Source of the DNA: Muribaculaceae bacterium
Lineage (GTDB): Bacteria > Bacteroidota > Bacteroidia > Bacteroidales > Muribaculaceae
Direction: 5' to 3'
Length of the DNA stretch: 64,000 nucleotides
Assembly: GCA_017626045.1 (NCBI GenBank)
Contig: JAGAJP010000046.1
Coordinates: forward strand, 1-64,000
Position numbers and translations under genes: made by a program. Positions 37,899-47,222 of this stretch are shown here, piece after piece; the first letter of the stretch is position 1; each line of letters starts with the position of its first letter. The notes under the pieces were generated by a model. It saw nothing but the letters and a program-made list of their open reading frames with translations, searched no databases and was not told the origin of the DNA.

Positions 37899-40151
37899 TT
37901 ACTCAGTGATTTCTTTTTCAACAAGCTGGTATACCTGAACACCGTTCTCGCCGAATGCGACATAGATCTTGCCGTTCTTAAGAGCGATATAGTTGGCAGA
38001 CTTCTCGTTGGCTGCGTGATAGTAGCAAACCTCGTGGAGGTCAGTCTTGTCGAGCACGCTAACGAATGAACCGTTGGCAACATATACATACTTGTCGTCG
38101 AATGCCATGCCGTTTACAGGAACCTTTGTGCCGCGAGAGAACTTCTTGTTGTCGTTGAGGCGAACAAGACCACCCTCGCTGAGGCAAGCGTAAACATTAT
38201 CGCCGTCTATAGCCACAACGTTCTTACCATCTACAGGAGCGACTGTGCCAACCTTGTCGTAAGACCTAAGAACGGTTGCGAACTTATAGTCATTAGCGTC
38301 AAACATATTTACAGAAGCGGTAGAAGAAGTCTTGTCGTATGTGTCGAGCGAAAGGACAGCAGCCTTACCGCCGTTGATTGCGATGTGCTTGCAGGAACCT
38401 GTAGTCTTGGTGAAGATCTTGTTTCCGTCAGCATCATTTACTCTTGAGAAGTCAAGGTTGAGGGGACCGTAGCCGGCGTATGTAGCTACATAGTAGTAGT
38501 CACCCTGACGCACTACGCAGTTGCCGTCACCTGCTGATGTGAAGCCGACTTTAATTTGATTGCCGGTCTTGTCGCTTGTGTCGTAGAGAGGTTCATTGGT
38601 GGTAAGCTGCTTAACCTTGAAGTCATCCTGAACGCCTTCGCTTGATGCGAAGCTAACGGGCAGAGAACCGATGAACGCATCTTTCTTCTTGCAGTTGCCG
38701 ACAGTGATAATCTTGTCACCGTCAACAATAAGGTGGTTGAAGTCATAGTCGGGGGCGATCATGTAAGAGCCGAGAGTAATACCGCCTTCACCGTTGTCTT
38801 TGTAGACCTCGATACAACCTTTCTGCTTGACTCCGGGGTAGTTAGGATTCTTATCAGCATCATTGCCATTGCCGCGAAGGTGATAGGAAGCGTAAGCTGT
38901 ACCGTCGGGGCCGAAGTTGATGCAGGTAGCGGAGATAACACCGTGGTCATGGTCGCCATGGTCGGGATCCTCGATAGGTTCGATATCAGTTACCTTCTTG
39001 ATCTCGACAACCGGCTCATCGGGAGTAGGCTGTTCAGGCTTCTGGCCATAAGAGCCGTGGCAACCTGCAGCGGGGACATACACTACCTGATCCTCAGAGC
39101 TGACCTGGAATTCGAAATCGCTCCTTGACCAATTTGTCTGATCCCACTTTTTGGTGCCTTCATTGATCATATATGTTTCGACATCCACTGCTATTCCGGC
39201 TGCGAATACCTGCTTTGGCCAGGTCAAATTGTAAGTATTCAATTCCTTAGCAGCCACAACGGCGTTGGTTCCATTTACTGTGAAACGGGTATCTTGATTG
39301 GAGACATTAAGACGGTTGACTTCTACAAGACCGTTGTTGTCAAGGATAACGTTACTTGCATTCAATGTAAGTGTTTTAGCCTTGAGGTAAGAAGTCTTAA
39401 TCTCGGCTTTGTCATTGAGAGTAAGTTCCTCTTCGGCAATAAATGCACATGCCACGGAATTACCATTCAACCTGACATTCTGGGCAACGATAGACCCCTT
39501 GCTAAAGAACTCTCCGGTTGAGTTTACACCAAAGGTTGTACATCCGGTTATATCGGTGGCAGAATAAACCTTTGCAGTTTCACCTACTGTAACATTTGCA
39601 AATAAATCACCGTAGTTTAAGACAGTTGTACCGGGGATGAGAGCGATCCAATCATTGAAACCGAGTTCGCCACCTTCAAGAACAACGAATTTGTTTTCAC
39701 CGGCTACACCTTCATTTCCCAAGGATGTCACTTTCAATTTACCTGCAACATAGATAGTGATTCCGCCTTTAAGACAAAGTCCGGTTTCAAGTGTCTTTCC
39801 GGCAGCCACATAGTATGAACTATTGACAGCGGGAGTACCATAGTTAAGGACAGAAGAATCTGTGAGGTCCTTGGCATCAGCAGGGATAGCCGGGCAATCA
39901 GGCATCGTAAAAGAGTCTACGGCCTCAGGATACTCACCGGCGCGAGTTGAGGAGTTGCCATAGTTGTGGACACGGCTCTGGTTGGGACCGTAAACGGAGT
40001 AAGAATCGGTGTCGAGAGCTGACTCGGGAACTTTCTGATCCGGATCTATTCCCTCCTCAGAACTACACCCCGTCAGGTAAAGGACACCTGACACCGCTGC
40101 GAAAAGGAGAGCGGAATTGCGTGTGAAACGCAACATTTTCGTCTTGTTCAT
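37899..40151 (-). CDS. Large lipoprotein: polyadhesin-like N-half and beta-propeller C-half
   Basis: This is a 750-residue protein from the ATG at 40151. The lipoprotein signal ends at GVLYLTGC, followed by SSEEGIDPDQ. Residues ~50-390 form short repeating strands with Asn/Thr-rich turns (LTLNDKAEIKTSYLKAKTLT), resembling a right-handed beta-helix. A His/Asp segment (DPDHGDHDHG) precedes a C-terminal propeller (KHIAINGGKAAVLSLDTYDK, NYIALKNGKIYVAFGENGVQ). The C-half is related to the next gene upstream on this strand. No ligand is evident. It has its own promoter and terminator. Confidence 0.8.
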   Translation of the reverse strand: MNKTKMLRFTRNSALLFAAVSGVLYLTGCSSEEGIDPDQKVPESALDTDSYSVYGPNQSRVHNYGNSSTRAGEYPEAVDSFTMPDCPAIPADAKDLTDSSVLNYGTPAVNSSYYVAAGKTLETGLCLKGGITIYVAGKLKVTSLGNEGVAGENKFVVLEGGELGFNDWIALIPGTTVLNYGDLFANVTVGETAKVYSATDITGCTTFGVNSTGEFFSKGSIVAQNVRLNGNSVACAFIAEEELTLNDKAEIKTSYLKAKTLTLNASNVILDNNGLVEVNRLNVSNQDTRFTVNGTNAVVAAKELNTYNLTWPKQVFAAGIAVDVETYMINEGTKKWDQTNWSRSDFEFQVSSEDQVVYVPAAGCHGSYGQKPEQPTPDEPVVEIKKVTDIEPIEDPDHGDHDHGVISATCINFGPDGTAYASYHLRGNGNDADKNPNYPGVKQKGCIEVYKDNGEGGITLGSYMIAPDYDFNHLIVDGDKIITVGNCKKKDAFIGSLPVSFASSEGVQDDFKVKQLTTNEPLYDTSDKTGNQIKVGFTSAGDGNCVVRQGDYYYVATYAGYGPLNLDFSRVNDADGNKIFTKTTGSCKHIAINGGKAAVLSLDTYDKTSSTASVNMFDANDYKFATVLRSYDKVGTVAPVDGKNVVAIDGDNVYACLSEGGLVRLNDNKKFSRGTKVPVNGMAFDDKYVYVANGSFVSVLDKTDLHEVCYYHAANEKSANYIALKNGKIYVAFGENGVQVYQLVEKEITE

Positions 40152-40222
40152 GAAGAATAATTTGTATAAAGTATATAAAATCAGTAAATTATAAAGTTTT
40201 TCAATATGGTAAAAGTATATCG

Positions 40223-40230
40223 CAAAGATA
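40223..40230 (-). promoter_or_regulatory. -7 element for the 37899-40151 lipoprotein gene
   Basis: TATCTTTG on the minus strand, about 72 bp before the chosen ATG at 40151, matches TAnnTTTG. It lies inside or close to a longer open frame, which supports the downstream start. Confidence 0.5.
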
Positions 40231-40331
40231 AATCGCAAGCCAAACGAATTAAGGTTGTGCTAAACTTTCGCGCAAATATAGCATTTTTTTGCGAGACTGC
40301 AAAATTATTTTAAATAAAAATAAATAAAAAC

Positions 40332-40361
40332 AAAAAGGCATCGGCTTTGCGCCGATGCCTT
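40332..40361 (-). terminator. Terminator of the 40386-41660 lipoprotein gene
   Basis: AAGGCATCGGC pairs with GCCGATGCCTT, followed on the minus strand by five T. Its stem resembles the one at 37827. Confidence 0.88.
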
Positions 40362-40385
40362 AGTGTATCTGAATATTTATTTGGA

Positions 40386-41660
40386 TTACTCAGCGGGAGT
40401 CTCGGGAGCGGGTGCTGTTGTGTCGAGTGTGAACACATAAACACCGCTCTGGCCGTTTGCCATGTAGATGTAGTTGCCGTCTACAGCAACGAAGTTGCAG
40501 GAGTGAGCGTCGGTTCCGGCTACGACTTTACCGTTGGCGTCTGTGATTGTCTCGTATGCGAAGAGTTCGAGGTTGGTGCCGTCGAATTTCTTGTAGACGC
40601 GGAGACCTGCGCCGGTTGCAGCGTATACATAATCACCTGCCACGCAGACTGCGGTTGTATTGGTGGCGTTGCCCCAAACCTGCTTCTTGGTAGCCTTGTC
40701 GATGACGCGGAGACCATCCTTGGAACCTGCGGCAGCCTGACCGCCGGCCACATAGATATATTTGTCGTCGGAAGCCATAGTGTGCTTGCCGTAGTAAGCA
40801 GCGCTTGTCTCGTTGTCGGTAGACCATGTGCCGGTGACGGGATCATACTTCTCGCCGTTCTTCTCCTCAGACTTGAGGGGAGCGCCGATGTTCCATTCCT
40901 GTGTGCCGTCGAGAGAGCAGAGGTAAGCTGCGGTAGCGTCTGTGCGGAGCACGAGGTCGCCGTCGATAAACTTGCAGCCGTCCTTAAGCACGAGAGTGTC
41001 GACATGAGCCTTGCCGTCGGCAGCGCTTACGAAGTTGGCGTCGATAGAGAAGACACCGCCGTTCTTATAACCGGTAGCGGCGCAAACGCGGCCGTTGACC
41101 ATCGAGAGAGCGTTGGCTGAAGAACCGGACACCGCACGGATTACGCCATCCGTCTCACCTGCCTTGACACGAGCCACGGCAGCACCCTTCTTGCTGTCGG
41201 TAAGAGCGAGATAGAAAGCGGAGTTGCCTACGAGGACACCGTTGAACTTCGCATCGTAGTTGACATAAGTGTTGGAGAACGCGGGAGCGCTTTCGCCGTT
41301 GAATGCGATTACGTCAAGCGCACCGCCCCACTTGGTTGCTGGATTCGCAGCCTGGAAATCGGAATGCCAGGAAACATATACGTTGCCGCCGTCGAGAGCG
41401 ATACCTGTGGCTGACCAGCCGAAGGACTTTGCGTCTGCTACGGGAGCGACCTTATATTTGAGCTGAAGTCTTTCTTTCTTTTCACCGTCACGGGTACCGT
41501 TCACATCAGAGATACGACCTGCCTGAGAGGCGGGTGTCAGGGTAGAGAGAGCGATCTGGTCATTATTGACTACTTCGCCTCCGTCGGGGGCATCAGACTC
41601 GCTTGAGCATGAAGCGAGCACCATGGCGGCAGCCGCCATAAGGAGATAATTCTTTTTCAT
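40386..41660 (-). CDS. Beta-propeller lipoprotein
   Basis: The 424 residues from the ATG at 41660 start with MKKNYLLMAAAAMVLASC and a Ser/Glu/Asp-rich surface-export-like stretch. Propeller blades follow (GIALDGGNVYVSWHSDF, HTMASDDKYIYVAGGQAAAG, NFVAVDGNYIYMANGQSGVY). The last blade closely resembles the C-terminus of the neighbouring 750-residue lipoprotein, so the two are probably paralogues from a tandem duplication with domain gain or loss. The ligand is unknown. Confidence 0.8.
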   Translation of the reverse strand: MKKNYLLMAAAAMVLASCSSESDAPDGGEVVNNDQIALSTLTPASQAGRISDVNGTRDGEKKERLQLKYKVAPVADAKSFGWSATGIALDGGNVYVSWHSDFQAANPATKWGGALDVIAFNGESAPAFSNTYVNYDAKFNGVLVGNSAFYLALTDSKKGAAVARVKAGETDGVIRAVSGSSANALSMVNGRVCAATGYKNGGVFSIDANFVSAADGKAHVDTLVLKDGCKFIDGDLVLRTDATAAYLCSLDGTQEWNIGAPLKSEEKNGEKYDPVTGTWSTDNETSAAYYGKHTMASDDKYIYVAGGQAAAGSKDGLRVIDKATKKQVWGNATNTTAVCVAGDYVYAATGAGLRVYKKFDGTNLELFAYETITDANGKVVAGTDAHSCNFVAVDGNYIYMANGQSGVYVFTLDTTAPAPETPAE

Positions 41661-41741
41661 TTCTGAATTGATTAATATATGTATTATGATATTTTCAAGT
41701 GATATTTCTATCTGAGAAGTTTTTATTGAGTGTTTACGATG

Positions 41742-41749
41742 CAAAGTTA
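41742..41749 (-). promoter_or_regulatory. -7 element for the 40386-41660 lipoprotein gene
   Basis: The minus strand reads TAACTTTG about 82 bp before the ATG at 41660, a consensus match. Confidence 0.55.
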
Positions 41750-41831
41750 ATGCAATTTTTAGTATTAACAAAATAATAACGGAATTTTTCTGAAAATATT
41801 AGTGTTATTTTTCTCCGAAGAACCAAACCAA

Positions 41832-41869
41832 CACCGGGGGCGAGGATTTCGAAATCCTCGCCCCCGGTG
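41832..41869. repeat. 38-bp perfect palindrome
   Basis: CACCGGGGGCGAGGATTT followed by CG and its exact reverse complement gives a palindrome centred on TTCGAA. It lies between two divergent promoters and has no T-run on either side, so it does not look like a Rho-independent terminator. It could form a very stable hairpin or cruciform. Confidence 0.9.
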
Positions 41870-41926
41870 AATTTGAGCCTTTCGCATATGAAACGAGCAT
41901 GAATATTGCATGCTGAAGAGTTTGAA

Positions 41927-41958
41927 TTTGCATAGGTTGGGAATTTTTTGTAATTTTG
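41927..41958 (+). promoter_or_regulatory. Promoter of bioB
   Basis: TTTG at 41927-41930, 20 nt, then TAATTTTG at 41951-41958. The leader before the ATG at 42013 is about 48 nt. Confidence 0.75.
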
Positions 41959-42012
41959 GATGTTGAATTTTGAATTCCGGTTGCGGATGTTCAATTCAGA
42001 AAGGCAAGACAA

Positions 42013-42990
42013 ATGAATTCAGAAAGAATAAAGATTATCGCCGACAGGGTAATAGCCACGGCCGAGGGCGTGAGCCGCGACGAGGCTCTCGAACTGATGG
42101 CCGCAGAAGACATCGACGCCCTATGCGACAGCGCCGACCGTATATGCAAGGCATTCCACGGCAGAAAAATCGACACATGCTCCATCGTCAACGCGAGGAG
42201 CGGCTTGTGTGGAGAAGACTGCAAATGGTGCGCCCAGTCAAGCCGTCATGCCACGGGAGTGGAGACCTACAACTTCCTCGACGAGCAGACCGCCCTCGAT
42301 GCGGCTGCCGCCAACGAGCGCCACGGCATACACCGCTTTTCACTCGTCACCAGCGGCAGAACGGTCAGCGAGCGCGACCTCGGGAAATTCTGCGACATCT
42401 ACCGCCGTCTATCGGGCGAGAACGCGCTCTTCCTCTGCGCGTCGATGGGACTGCTCGGCGAAGAGGAACTTAGGATGCTGAAAGATGCCGGAGTGCGCCG
42501 CTACCACTGCAATATGGAGACAAGCGAAAGAATGTGGAGCCGGCTATGCTCCACACATACCCAGGAAGACAAACTCCACACCATCGAGGCAGCCAAGCGG
42601 GCGGGACTCAGCATCTGCTCCGGCGGCATCATAGGAATGGGAGAGACAGCCGAAGACCGCATAGACTTCGCCTTCATGCTCCGGCAAATAGGAGTGGACT
42701 CGGTGCCGATGAACATCCTGAACCCCATCAAGGGAACCCCGCTTCAGGACACACCACTCATCCCGGAGGATGAGATCGTAAGATGCGCGGCAGTGTGGCG
42801 TTTCATCCTTCCGAGGCAGGTTATACGGTTTGCTGGTGGACGCAACCGCCTCTCCCCCGCCAACATGCGCCGTATACTGACCGGCGGAGCCAACGGAGTC
42901 CTGATGGGCGACATGCTCACCACTGTCGGCAACAAGGTGGAGGAAGACAAGGCAATGTTTGCGGAATTGGGATTGGAAATTGAAAATTGA
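42013..42990 (+). CDS. bioB: Biotin synthase
   Basis: This 325-residue radical-SAM enzyme converts dethiobiotin to biotin. The cluster motif is GLCGEDCKWC (CxxxCxxC). Further conserved parts are YHCNMETSERMW, SGGIIGMGETAEDRIDFAF, the [2Fe-2S] region and GGRNRLSP near the C-terminus. No other bio genes adjoin it. The final residues (LGLEIEN) and the stop run into a 7-bp AT-rich repeat, so the tail may vary between strains. Confidence 0.95.
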   Translation: MNSERIKIIADRVIATAEGVSRDEALELMAAEDIDALCDSADRICKAFHGRKIDTCSIVNARSGLCGEDCKWCAQSSRHATGVETYNFLDEQTALDAAAANERHGIHRFSLVTSGRTVSERDLGKFCDIYRRLSGENALFLCASMGLLGEEELRMLKDAGVRRYHCNMETSERMWSRLCSTHTQEDKLHTIEAAKRAGLSICSGGIIGMGETAEDRIDFAFMLRQIGVDSVPMNILNPIKGTPLQDTPLIPEDEIVRCAAVWRFILPRQVIRFAGGRNRLSPANMRRILTGGANGVLMGDMLTTVGNKVEEDKAMFAELGLEIEN

Positions 42991-43014
42991 GAATTTAGAA
43001 TTTAGAATTTAGAA
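42983..43014 (+). repeat. 7-bp AT-rich array at the bioB stop
   Basis: About four AGAATTT-type units follow one another. The bioB TGA stop (42988-42990) lies at the start of the array. Confidence 0.7.
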
Positions 43015-43028
43015 TTGCTCTGCGGGCT

Positions 43029-43087
43029 CTTAAAGACCCTAAAGACCTTAGAGACCTTAGGTACCCTAAGGACCTTAAGGACCTTAG
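43029..43087. repeat. 9-bp-period array, CTTARRGAC type
   Basis: Six exact 9-bp units plus a partial one (CTTAAAGAC, CCTAAAGAC, CTTAGAGAC, CTTAGGTAC, CCTAAGGAC, CTTAAGGAC, CTTAG) lie between bioB and a GT2 gene. The period equals that of the GTCNGAC arrays, but the unit sequence differs. Confidence 0.9.
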
Positions 43088-43118
43088 CTAAATTCTAAAT
43101 TAAAAAACTATAAGAAAA

Positions 43119-44069
43119 GTGGACATATCAATAGTAGTGCCGCTATATAATGAGGCGGAGTCGCTCCCCGAGCTGAGCGCATGGATCAGCCGAGTGATGG
43201 CGCAGAAAGGTTTTACATACGAAGTCATCTTCGTCAACGACGGGTCTACCGACAACTCCCTGGAGGTAATAAAAGGACTCGCCAAAGATGACGAGCATAT
43301 AAGGTGCGTAAGTTTCTCGCGCAACTACGGCAAGTCGCCCGCCCTCAACGAGGGCTTCCGGCGCACCAAGGGGGATGTGGTCATCACAATGGACGCAGAC
43401 CTCCAGGACAGTCCCGACGAGATACCGGAACTGTACCGCATGATCACGGAAGATGGCTATGACCTCGTGTCGGGCTGGAAGAAAAAACGCTACGACCCGC
43501 TGAGCAAGACGATTCCGACCAAGCTCTTCAACGCCACAGCGCGGAAAGTGAGCGGCATCAAGAACCTGCACGATTTCAACTGCGGACTGAAGGCATACCG
43601 CAAGGAGGTGGTGAAGCACATAGAGATCTACGGCGACATGCACCGATACATTCCCTATCTGGCGAAAAATGCCGGCTACAAGAAGATAGGGGAGAAAGTG
43701 GTGCATCACCAGGCACGAAAGTACGGAGTCACCAAATTCGGACTCGACCGGTTTGTGAACGGGTATCTTGACCTCGCCACCCTCTGGTTTCAGTCAAAGT
43801 TCGGCATCAAGCCCATGCATCTCTTCGGACTTTTAGGCTCGCTGATGTTCATAATCGGCTTCCTCGCCATCATAGTGGTGCTCGTACTCAAATGCGTGAG
43901 CCTCTGCAGCAGCGACTATCATTTCTACGTCACCAACTCAGTCTATTTCTACCTCTCTCTCGCCGCGATGGTGATGGGACTGCAGTTCTTCCTCACCGGC
44001 TTTGTCGGTGAACTCATCACCCGCAACTCTCCGGAACGCAACAACTATCTGATAGGAGAAGAATGGTAA
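43119..44069 (+). CDS. DPM/GtrB-like GT2 glycosyltransferase
   Basis: This 316-residue enzyme has a GT-A domain (SIVVPLYNEAESLPEL, VIFVNDGSTDNS, ITMDADLQDSPDEIP) and two C-terminal membrane helices (LLGSLMFIIGFLAIIVVLVL, LAAMVMGLQFFLTGFVGELI). This pattern marks undecaprenyl-phosphate glucosyl- or similar transferases that make lipid-linked sugars. The start is GTG at 43119, since no ATG precedes the conserved first strand. It overlaps the next gene by 7 bp. Confidence 0.9.
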   Translation: MDISIVVPLYNEAESLPELSAWISRVMAQKGFTYEVIFVNDGSTDNSLEVIKGLAKDDEHIRCVSFSRNYGKSPALNEGFRRTKGDVVITMDADLQDSPDEIPELYRMITEDGYDLVSGWKKKRYDPLSKTIPTKLFNATARKVSGIKNLHDFNCGLKAYRKEVVKHIEIYGDMHRYIPYLAKNAGYKKIGEKVVHHQARKYGVTKFGLDRFVNGYLDLATLWFQSKFGIKPMHLFGLLGSLMFIIGFLAIIVVLVLKCVSLCSSDYHFYVTNSVYFYLSLAAMVMGLQFFLTGFVGELITRNSPERNNYLIGEEW

Positions 44070-44929
44070 AAAGCGTCATAAAGAGCATCAGGAGCGCCGC
44101 TGCCATAATATGCATGGCAGCGGGGATACTTTCCGTCACCGCTCAGAGCAACAAAGGCAAGATAACGCCCGTTGAGAGCGATGAGGAGGCGCCCCCGCGC
44201 CCTGTGCTGCACTACTATGACAAACACGGCGAACGGCTGCCGGAGCCTGTGCTATATCTTGCCGAACTGGACACCGTCAAAAACGTGCGTCCCGGCTCCC
44301 CTTATCCGCTGTATAACGGCATCGTGCTTGGTGTAAATTTCGGAGACGCCATCATGCGTCTCACCGGACAGAAGCACAGCAGCTACGACATCAGCGCGGC
44401 AGTATCGCTCCACAACTGGTTTTTCCCGACAGTGGAGGCAGGCGTAGGCTGGGGCAGCCACACCGAGAAGAACGATGCCTTCCACTACAAGGCAAAACCG
44501 GCATTCTATGCCAAGATAGGCGTCAACTACAACTTCCTATATAAATCGAAGCCCGACTATATGGCATATATCGGTCTGAGGTTCGGGGTAAGCAGCCACA
44601 CATGGGACATCACCGACATCAGTCCCACAAGCGACTTAGGGAAAGAGACCGGGAAGACTGAGCTTCTCGGGCAGAGTTGCGTCAGCACCTATGGCGAGGT
44701 GCTTGCCGGGCTTAAGGTGAAGATAGCCGGACCTTTCTCGCTGGGATGGAACATCAGATACAGAATCGGACTGCACAACAGTGGAGGGATGGATCCCTGG
44801 TTTGTGCCCGGCTACGGCACGGGGCCATTAGGCTTCGCCTTCTCGGCATATTTCAGCTTCGGCGAAAAGAAGTCAAAATCAGAGATTGCAGCGGAAGCGG
44901 AAGCAGAGGCCGCTGAGGGCGGAATTTAG
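44063..44929 (+). CDS. Outer-membrane beta-barrel-like protein (DUF6048-like)
   Basis: The 288 residues have a signal peptide (AAAIICMAAGILSVTAQ). A polar segment precedes alternating beta strands with aromatic girdles (YPLYNGIVLGVNFGDAIM, FYAKIGVNYNFLYKSKPDYM, GWNIRYRIGLHNSGG), as in small outer-membrane barrels. The length and order resemble the Bacteroidetes DUF6048 family. The tail is an Ala/Glu-rich run (EIAAEAEAEAAEGGI) followed by a stop within AT-rich repeat-like sequence. Overlap with the glycosyltransferase suggests co-translation, but the link is unknown. Confidence 0.65.
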   Translation: MVKSVIKSIRSAAAIICMAAGILSVTAQSNKGKITPVESDEEAPPRPVLHYYDKHGERLPEPVLYLAELDTVKNVRPGSPYPLYNGIVLGVNFGDAIMRLTGQKHSSYDISAAVSLHNWFFPTVEAGVGWGSHTEKNDAFHYKAKPAFYAKIGVNYNFLYKSKPDYMAYIGLRFGVSSHTWDITDISPTSDLGKETGKTELLGQSCVSTYGEVLAGLKVKIAGPFSLGWNIRYRIGLHNSGGMDPWFVPGYGTGPLGFAFSAYFSFGEKKSKSEIAAEAEAEAAEGGI

Positions 44930-44934
44930 AATTC

Positions 44935-46383
44935 TCAATTCTTAGAGAGTGTCAGCGTGAACTCCAGGCCGCCGGAGGGGACGTTTCTGACTGTGATGTC
45001 GCCGTGATGGAATTTGGCGGAGTTCTTCACTATGGCAAGCCCCATGCCGGTGCCCCCCTTCGACCTTGACCTGCCGTTTTCAATCCTGTAGAAGCGGTCG
45101 AAAAGATGCTCCAGATGCTCTGACGGTATTCCGGAACCGTTGTCGCCGATTATCAGGCGGAAGCCTGCCTCGTCTTCCACCTGAAGCTTTATATAGAACT
45201 TTGAAGCTCCTGAATAATTGATGGAATTGGTGATGAGATTGCGGAAGATGGAGCCGAGGAGGGAAGCGTTGCCGAGCATCATCATGGATTCAGGCAGATC
45301 GATCTCTATCTCGATTCCGGCAGCGTCAGCCTTCGCCTGCACGCTCTCCATCACCTCGTCGACCACATCCCTGAGGGAAAGCAACTCGCGCTGGATTACC
45401 GACGCTCCGTCTTCAAGTCGGTTGAGCAGGAGGATATCCTGAATCATATTGAGAAGTCGGTCGGAATTAGCCTTGCAGCGGTTTATGAGCATATCGCGCT
45501 GCGCCTCCGTAATCTGATCTTTGCGGGTTATAAGGGTCTCCAGTTCGAGCGAGATTGCCGACACCGGAGTCTTGAGTTCATGATTGATATTGTTGGTGAG
45601 CTCACGCTTGATGCGTGTCTTCTCCTGCTCCTCCTTCACCGCGAGGGCAGCCTTGCGGTCGCGGTCTGCCACCGTGCGTTGCAGCTTCATATACAGCAGC
45701 ACAATGTTGTGGGCGATATTGCCGAGCTCATTGTTTGGGAATACCTCCGCGTCGTATATCTCCTCGCCGCTCTCCGCTTTTTTTGCAAAATTGGAGAGGC
45801 GCTTTAGTGTAAGACCGTTTCGCAGAGTTATTATATAGGATATGAAAAGGATAATGGCATATATGAGTATGGCATACCAAATGAAAGTGCGGTCGATTTT
45901 CAGGAACTCTGAAACGCCGACGCTATACTCGAGAGCCCCGGTGCGCGCGATAACGTCACCTTCCTTCAAGGCTGCGTAATAATAGAACTCGTCGGGCGAG
46001 AACGCCGACTCATGCACTGAATAGCCCTTGTTGCTCCCCGGTTCTGCCGCCATCTTCAGTTCCGGCAGTTCAAGAGCGTTGCTTATCGAATCGAGTCCCT
46101 TGTTGTCATACAGTATGTTTCCGTCGAGATCGAAGATCGACATCCTCAGCATCTTGATTGGAAGGTCTACTGTTCTCTCCCACTCCTCCACGTTTACCAC
46201 TCCCCCGTCAAAATGGTCGAGGAGCTGATAGTTGAGCACCATGAGCTGAGCGTTCAGCTGGTCTCTACGGTACTGCTGCTCGCGGACATACTGGAAAGCG
46301 ATAAAAGCACCTTCGCACACAGCGAGGATGATAGCCACCAGGATGAATATCTTGGTATTATAGCTGATTTTTATTCTGCTCAT
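44935..46383 (-). CDS. Sensor histidine kinase
   Basis: This 482-residue membrane kinase has two helices near 8-30 and 150-180 that frame an extracytoplasmic sensor of about 115 residues. A HAMP-like segment, HisKA (NNINHELKTPVSAISLELET) and HATPase (IFRNLITNSINYSG, IGDNGSGIPSEHLEHLFDRF, GGTGMGLAIVKNSAKFHHGD) follow. It lies 17 bp after an OmpR-type regulator gene and should phosphorylate it. The input signal is unknown. The PhoR-like layout is suggestive only. Confidence 0.92.
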   Translation of the reverse strand: MSRIKISYNTKIFILVAIILAVCEGAFIAFQYVREQQYRRDQLNAQLMVLNYQLLDHFDGGVVNVEEWERTVDLPIKMLRMSIFDLDGNILYDNKGLDSISNALELPELKMAAEPGSNKGYSVHESAFSPDEFYYYAALKEGDVIARTGALEYSVGVSEFLKIDRTFIWYAILIYAIILFISYIITLRNGLTLKRLSNFAKKAESGEEIYDAEVFPNNELGNIAHNIVLLYMKLQRTVADRDRKAALAVKEEQEKTRIKRELTNNINHELKTPVSAISLELETLITRKDQITEAQRDMLINRCKANSDRLLNMIQDILLLNRLEDGASVIQRELLSLRDVVDEVMESVQAKADAAGIEIEIDLPESMMMLGNASLLGSIFRNLITNSINYSGASKFYIKLQVEDEAGFRLIIGDNGSGIPSEHLEHLFDRFYRIENGRSRSKGGTGMGLAIVKNSAKFHHGDITVRNVPSGGLEFTLTLSKN

Positions 46384-46400
46384 CTGCCGGGAGCGGGAAT

Positions 46401-47114
46401 CTATACCTTAAAGCCGTAACCGTAGCCGGAGCGGGTTACGATCAGTTTTCCGTATTTCCCGATTTTAGCGCGCAGACGTGTCACATTCACATCCACGACT
46501 CGGTTAACGACCAGCACCTCGTCAGACCACACTTTCTGAAGGATGTCCTCTCGCGAGAAAATCTTTCCGGGATTGCTCATGAAAAGGGAAAGGAGCTCAA
46601 ACTCCTTGCGCGGCATACGCACCACGATACCGTCGACAGTGCATACGATCTGGTCGAGATCCACCACGAGACCCTCTTCCTTCAGGAGTCTGTTTGACTT
46701 AGGCTCCTCCTTGGCCTCCGCCGGGCTGCTTGCGGAATGACGCTCAGAGCGACGGAGCACCGACTTGATACGCGCAAGGATATTGCGGATATTGTATGGC
46801 TTGGTTACATAGTCGTCGCCACCGAGGTTGAGCCCTGCAATCATGTCGTCGTCGGAATTCTTTGCAGTGCAGAAAATCAGAGGAATGGAAGCCGTCTTCG
46901 GATTGCGCTTGAGCACCCTCGCCATCTCGAATCCTGACATCTTGCCCATCATCACGTCGAGAAGGATTAGGTCGTAAGACGGAAGATCCATCTCGAGAGC
47001 CTCCTCCGCTGAATACGCTGTGTCAGTTTCATAGCCCTCAATCTCAAGATTCAGTTTCAGACCCTCGCAAAGATCCGGTTCATCATCAACGACAAGTATC
47101 TTGTAAATTTCCAT
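46401..47114 (-). CDS. OmpR-family response regulator
   Basis: The 237 residues from the ATG at 47114 comprise a receiver (ILVVDDEPDLCEGL, phosphoacceptor Asp in YDLILLDVMMGKMSGFEMA, CTAKNSDDDMIAGLNLGGDD). A Ser/Ala/Glu linker leads to a winged-helix DNA-binding domain (RMPRKEFELLSLFMSNPGKI, VVDVNVTRLRAKIGKYGKLI). The frame is open to 47183, but the ATG at 47114 starts the conserved first strand. It is the first gene of a two-gene operon with the kinase. Confidence 0.93.
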   Translation of the reverse strand: MEIYKILVVDDEPDLCEGLKLNLEIEGYETDTAYSAEEALEMDLPSYDLILLDVMMGKMSGFEMARVLKRNPKTASIPLIFCTAKNSDDDMIAGLNLGGDDYVTKPYNIRNILARIKSVLRRSERHSASSPAEAKEEPKSNRLLKEEGLVVDLDQIVCTVDGIVVRMPRKEFELLSLFMSNPGKIFSREDILQKVWSDEVLVVNRVVDVNVTRLRAKIGKYGKLIVTRSGYGYGFKV

Positions 47115-47214
47115 CGTTATTAAATTAAGCAAATGTCCGTAACGCCCGGCCGGCGACAACACCGGATTTGATAGCCCGGGCATTTACTTTCGGTTTGTTT
47201 TTATATAATATGAA

Positions 47215-47222
47215 CAAAATTA
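47215..47222 (-). promoter_or_regulatory. -7 element for the response regulator/kinase operon
   Basis: TAATTTTG on the minus strand lies about 100 bp before the ATG at 47114. Confidence 0.5.
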
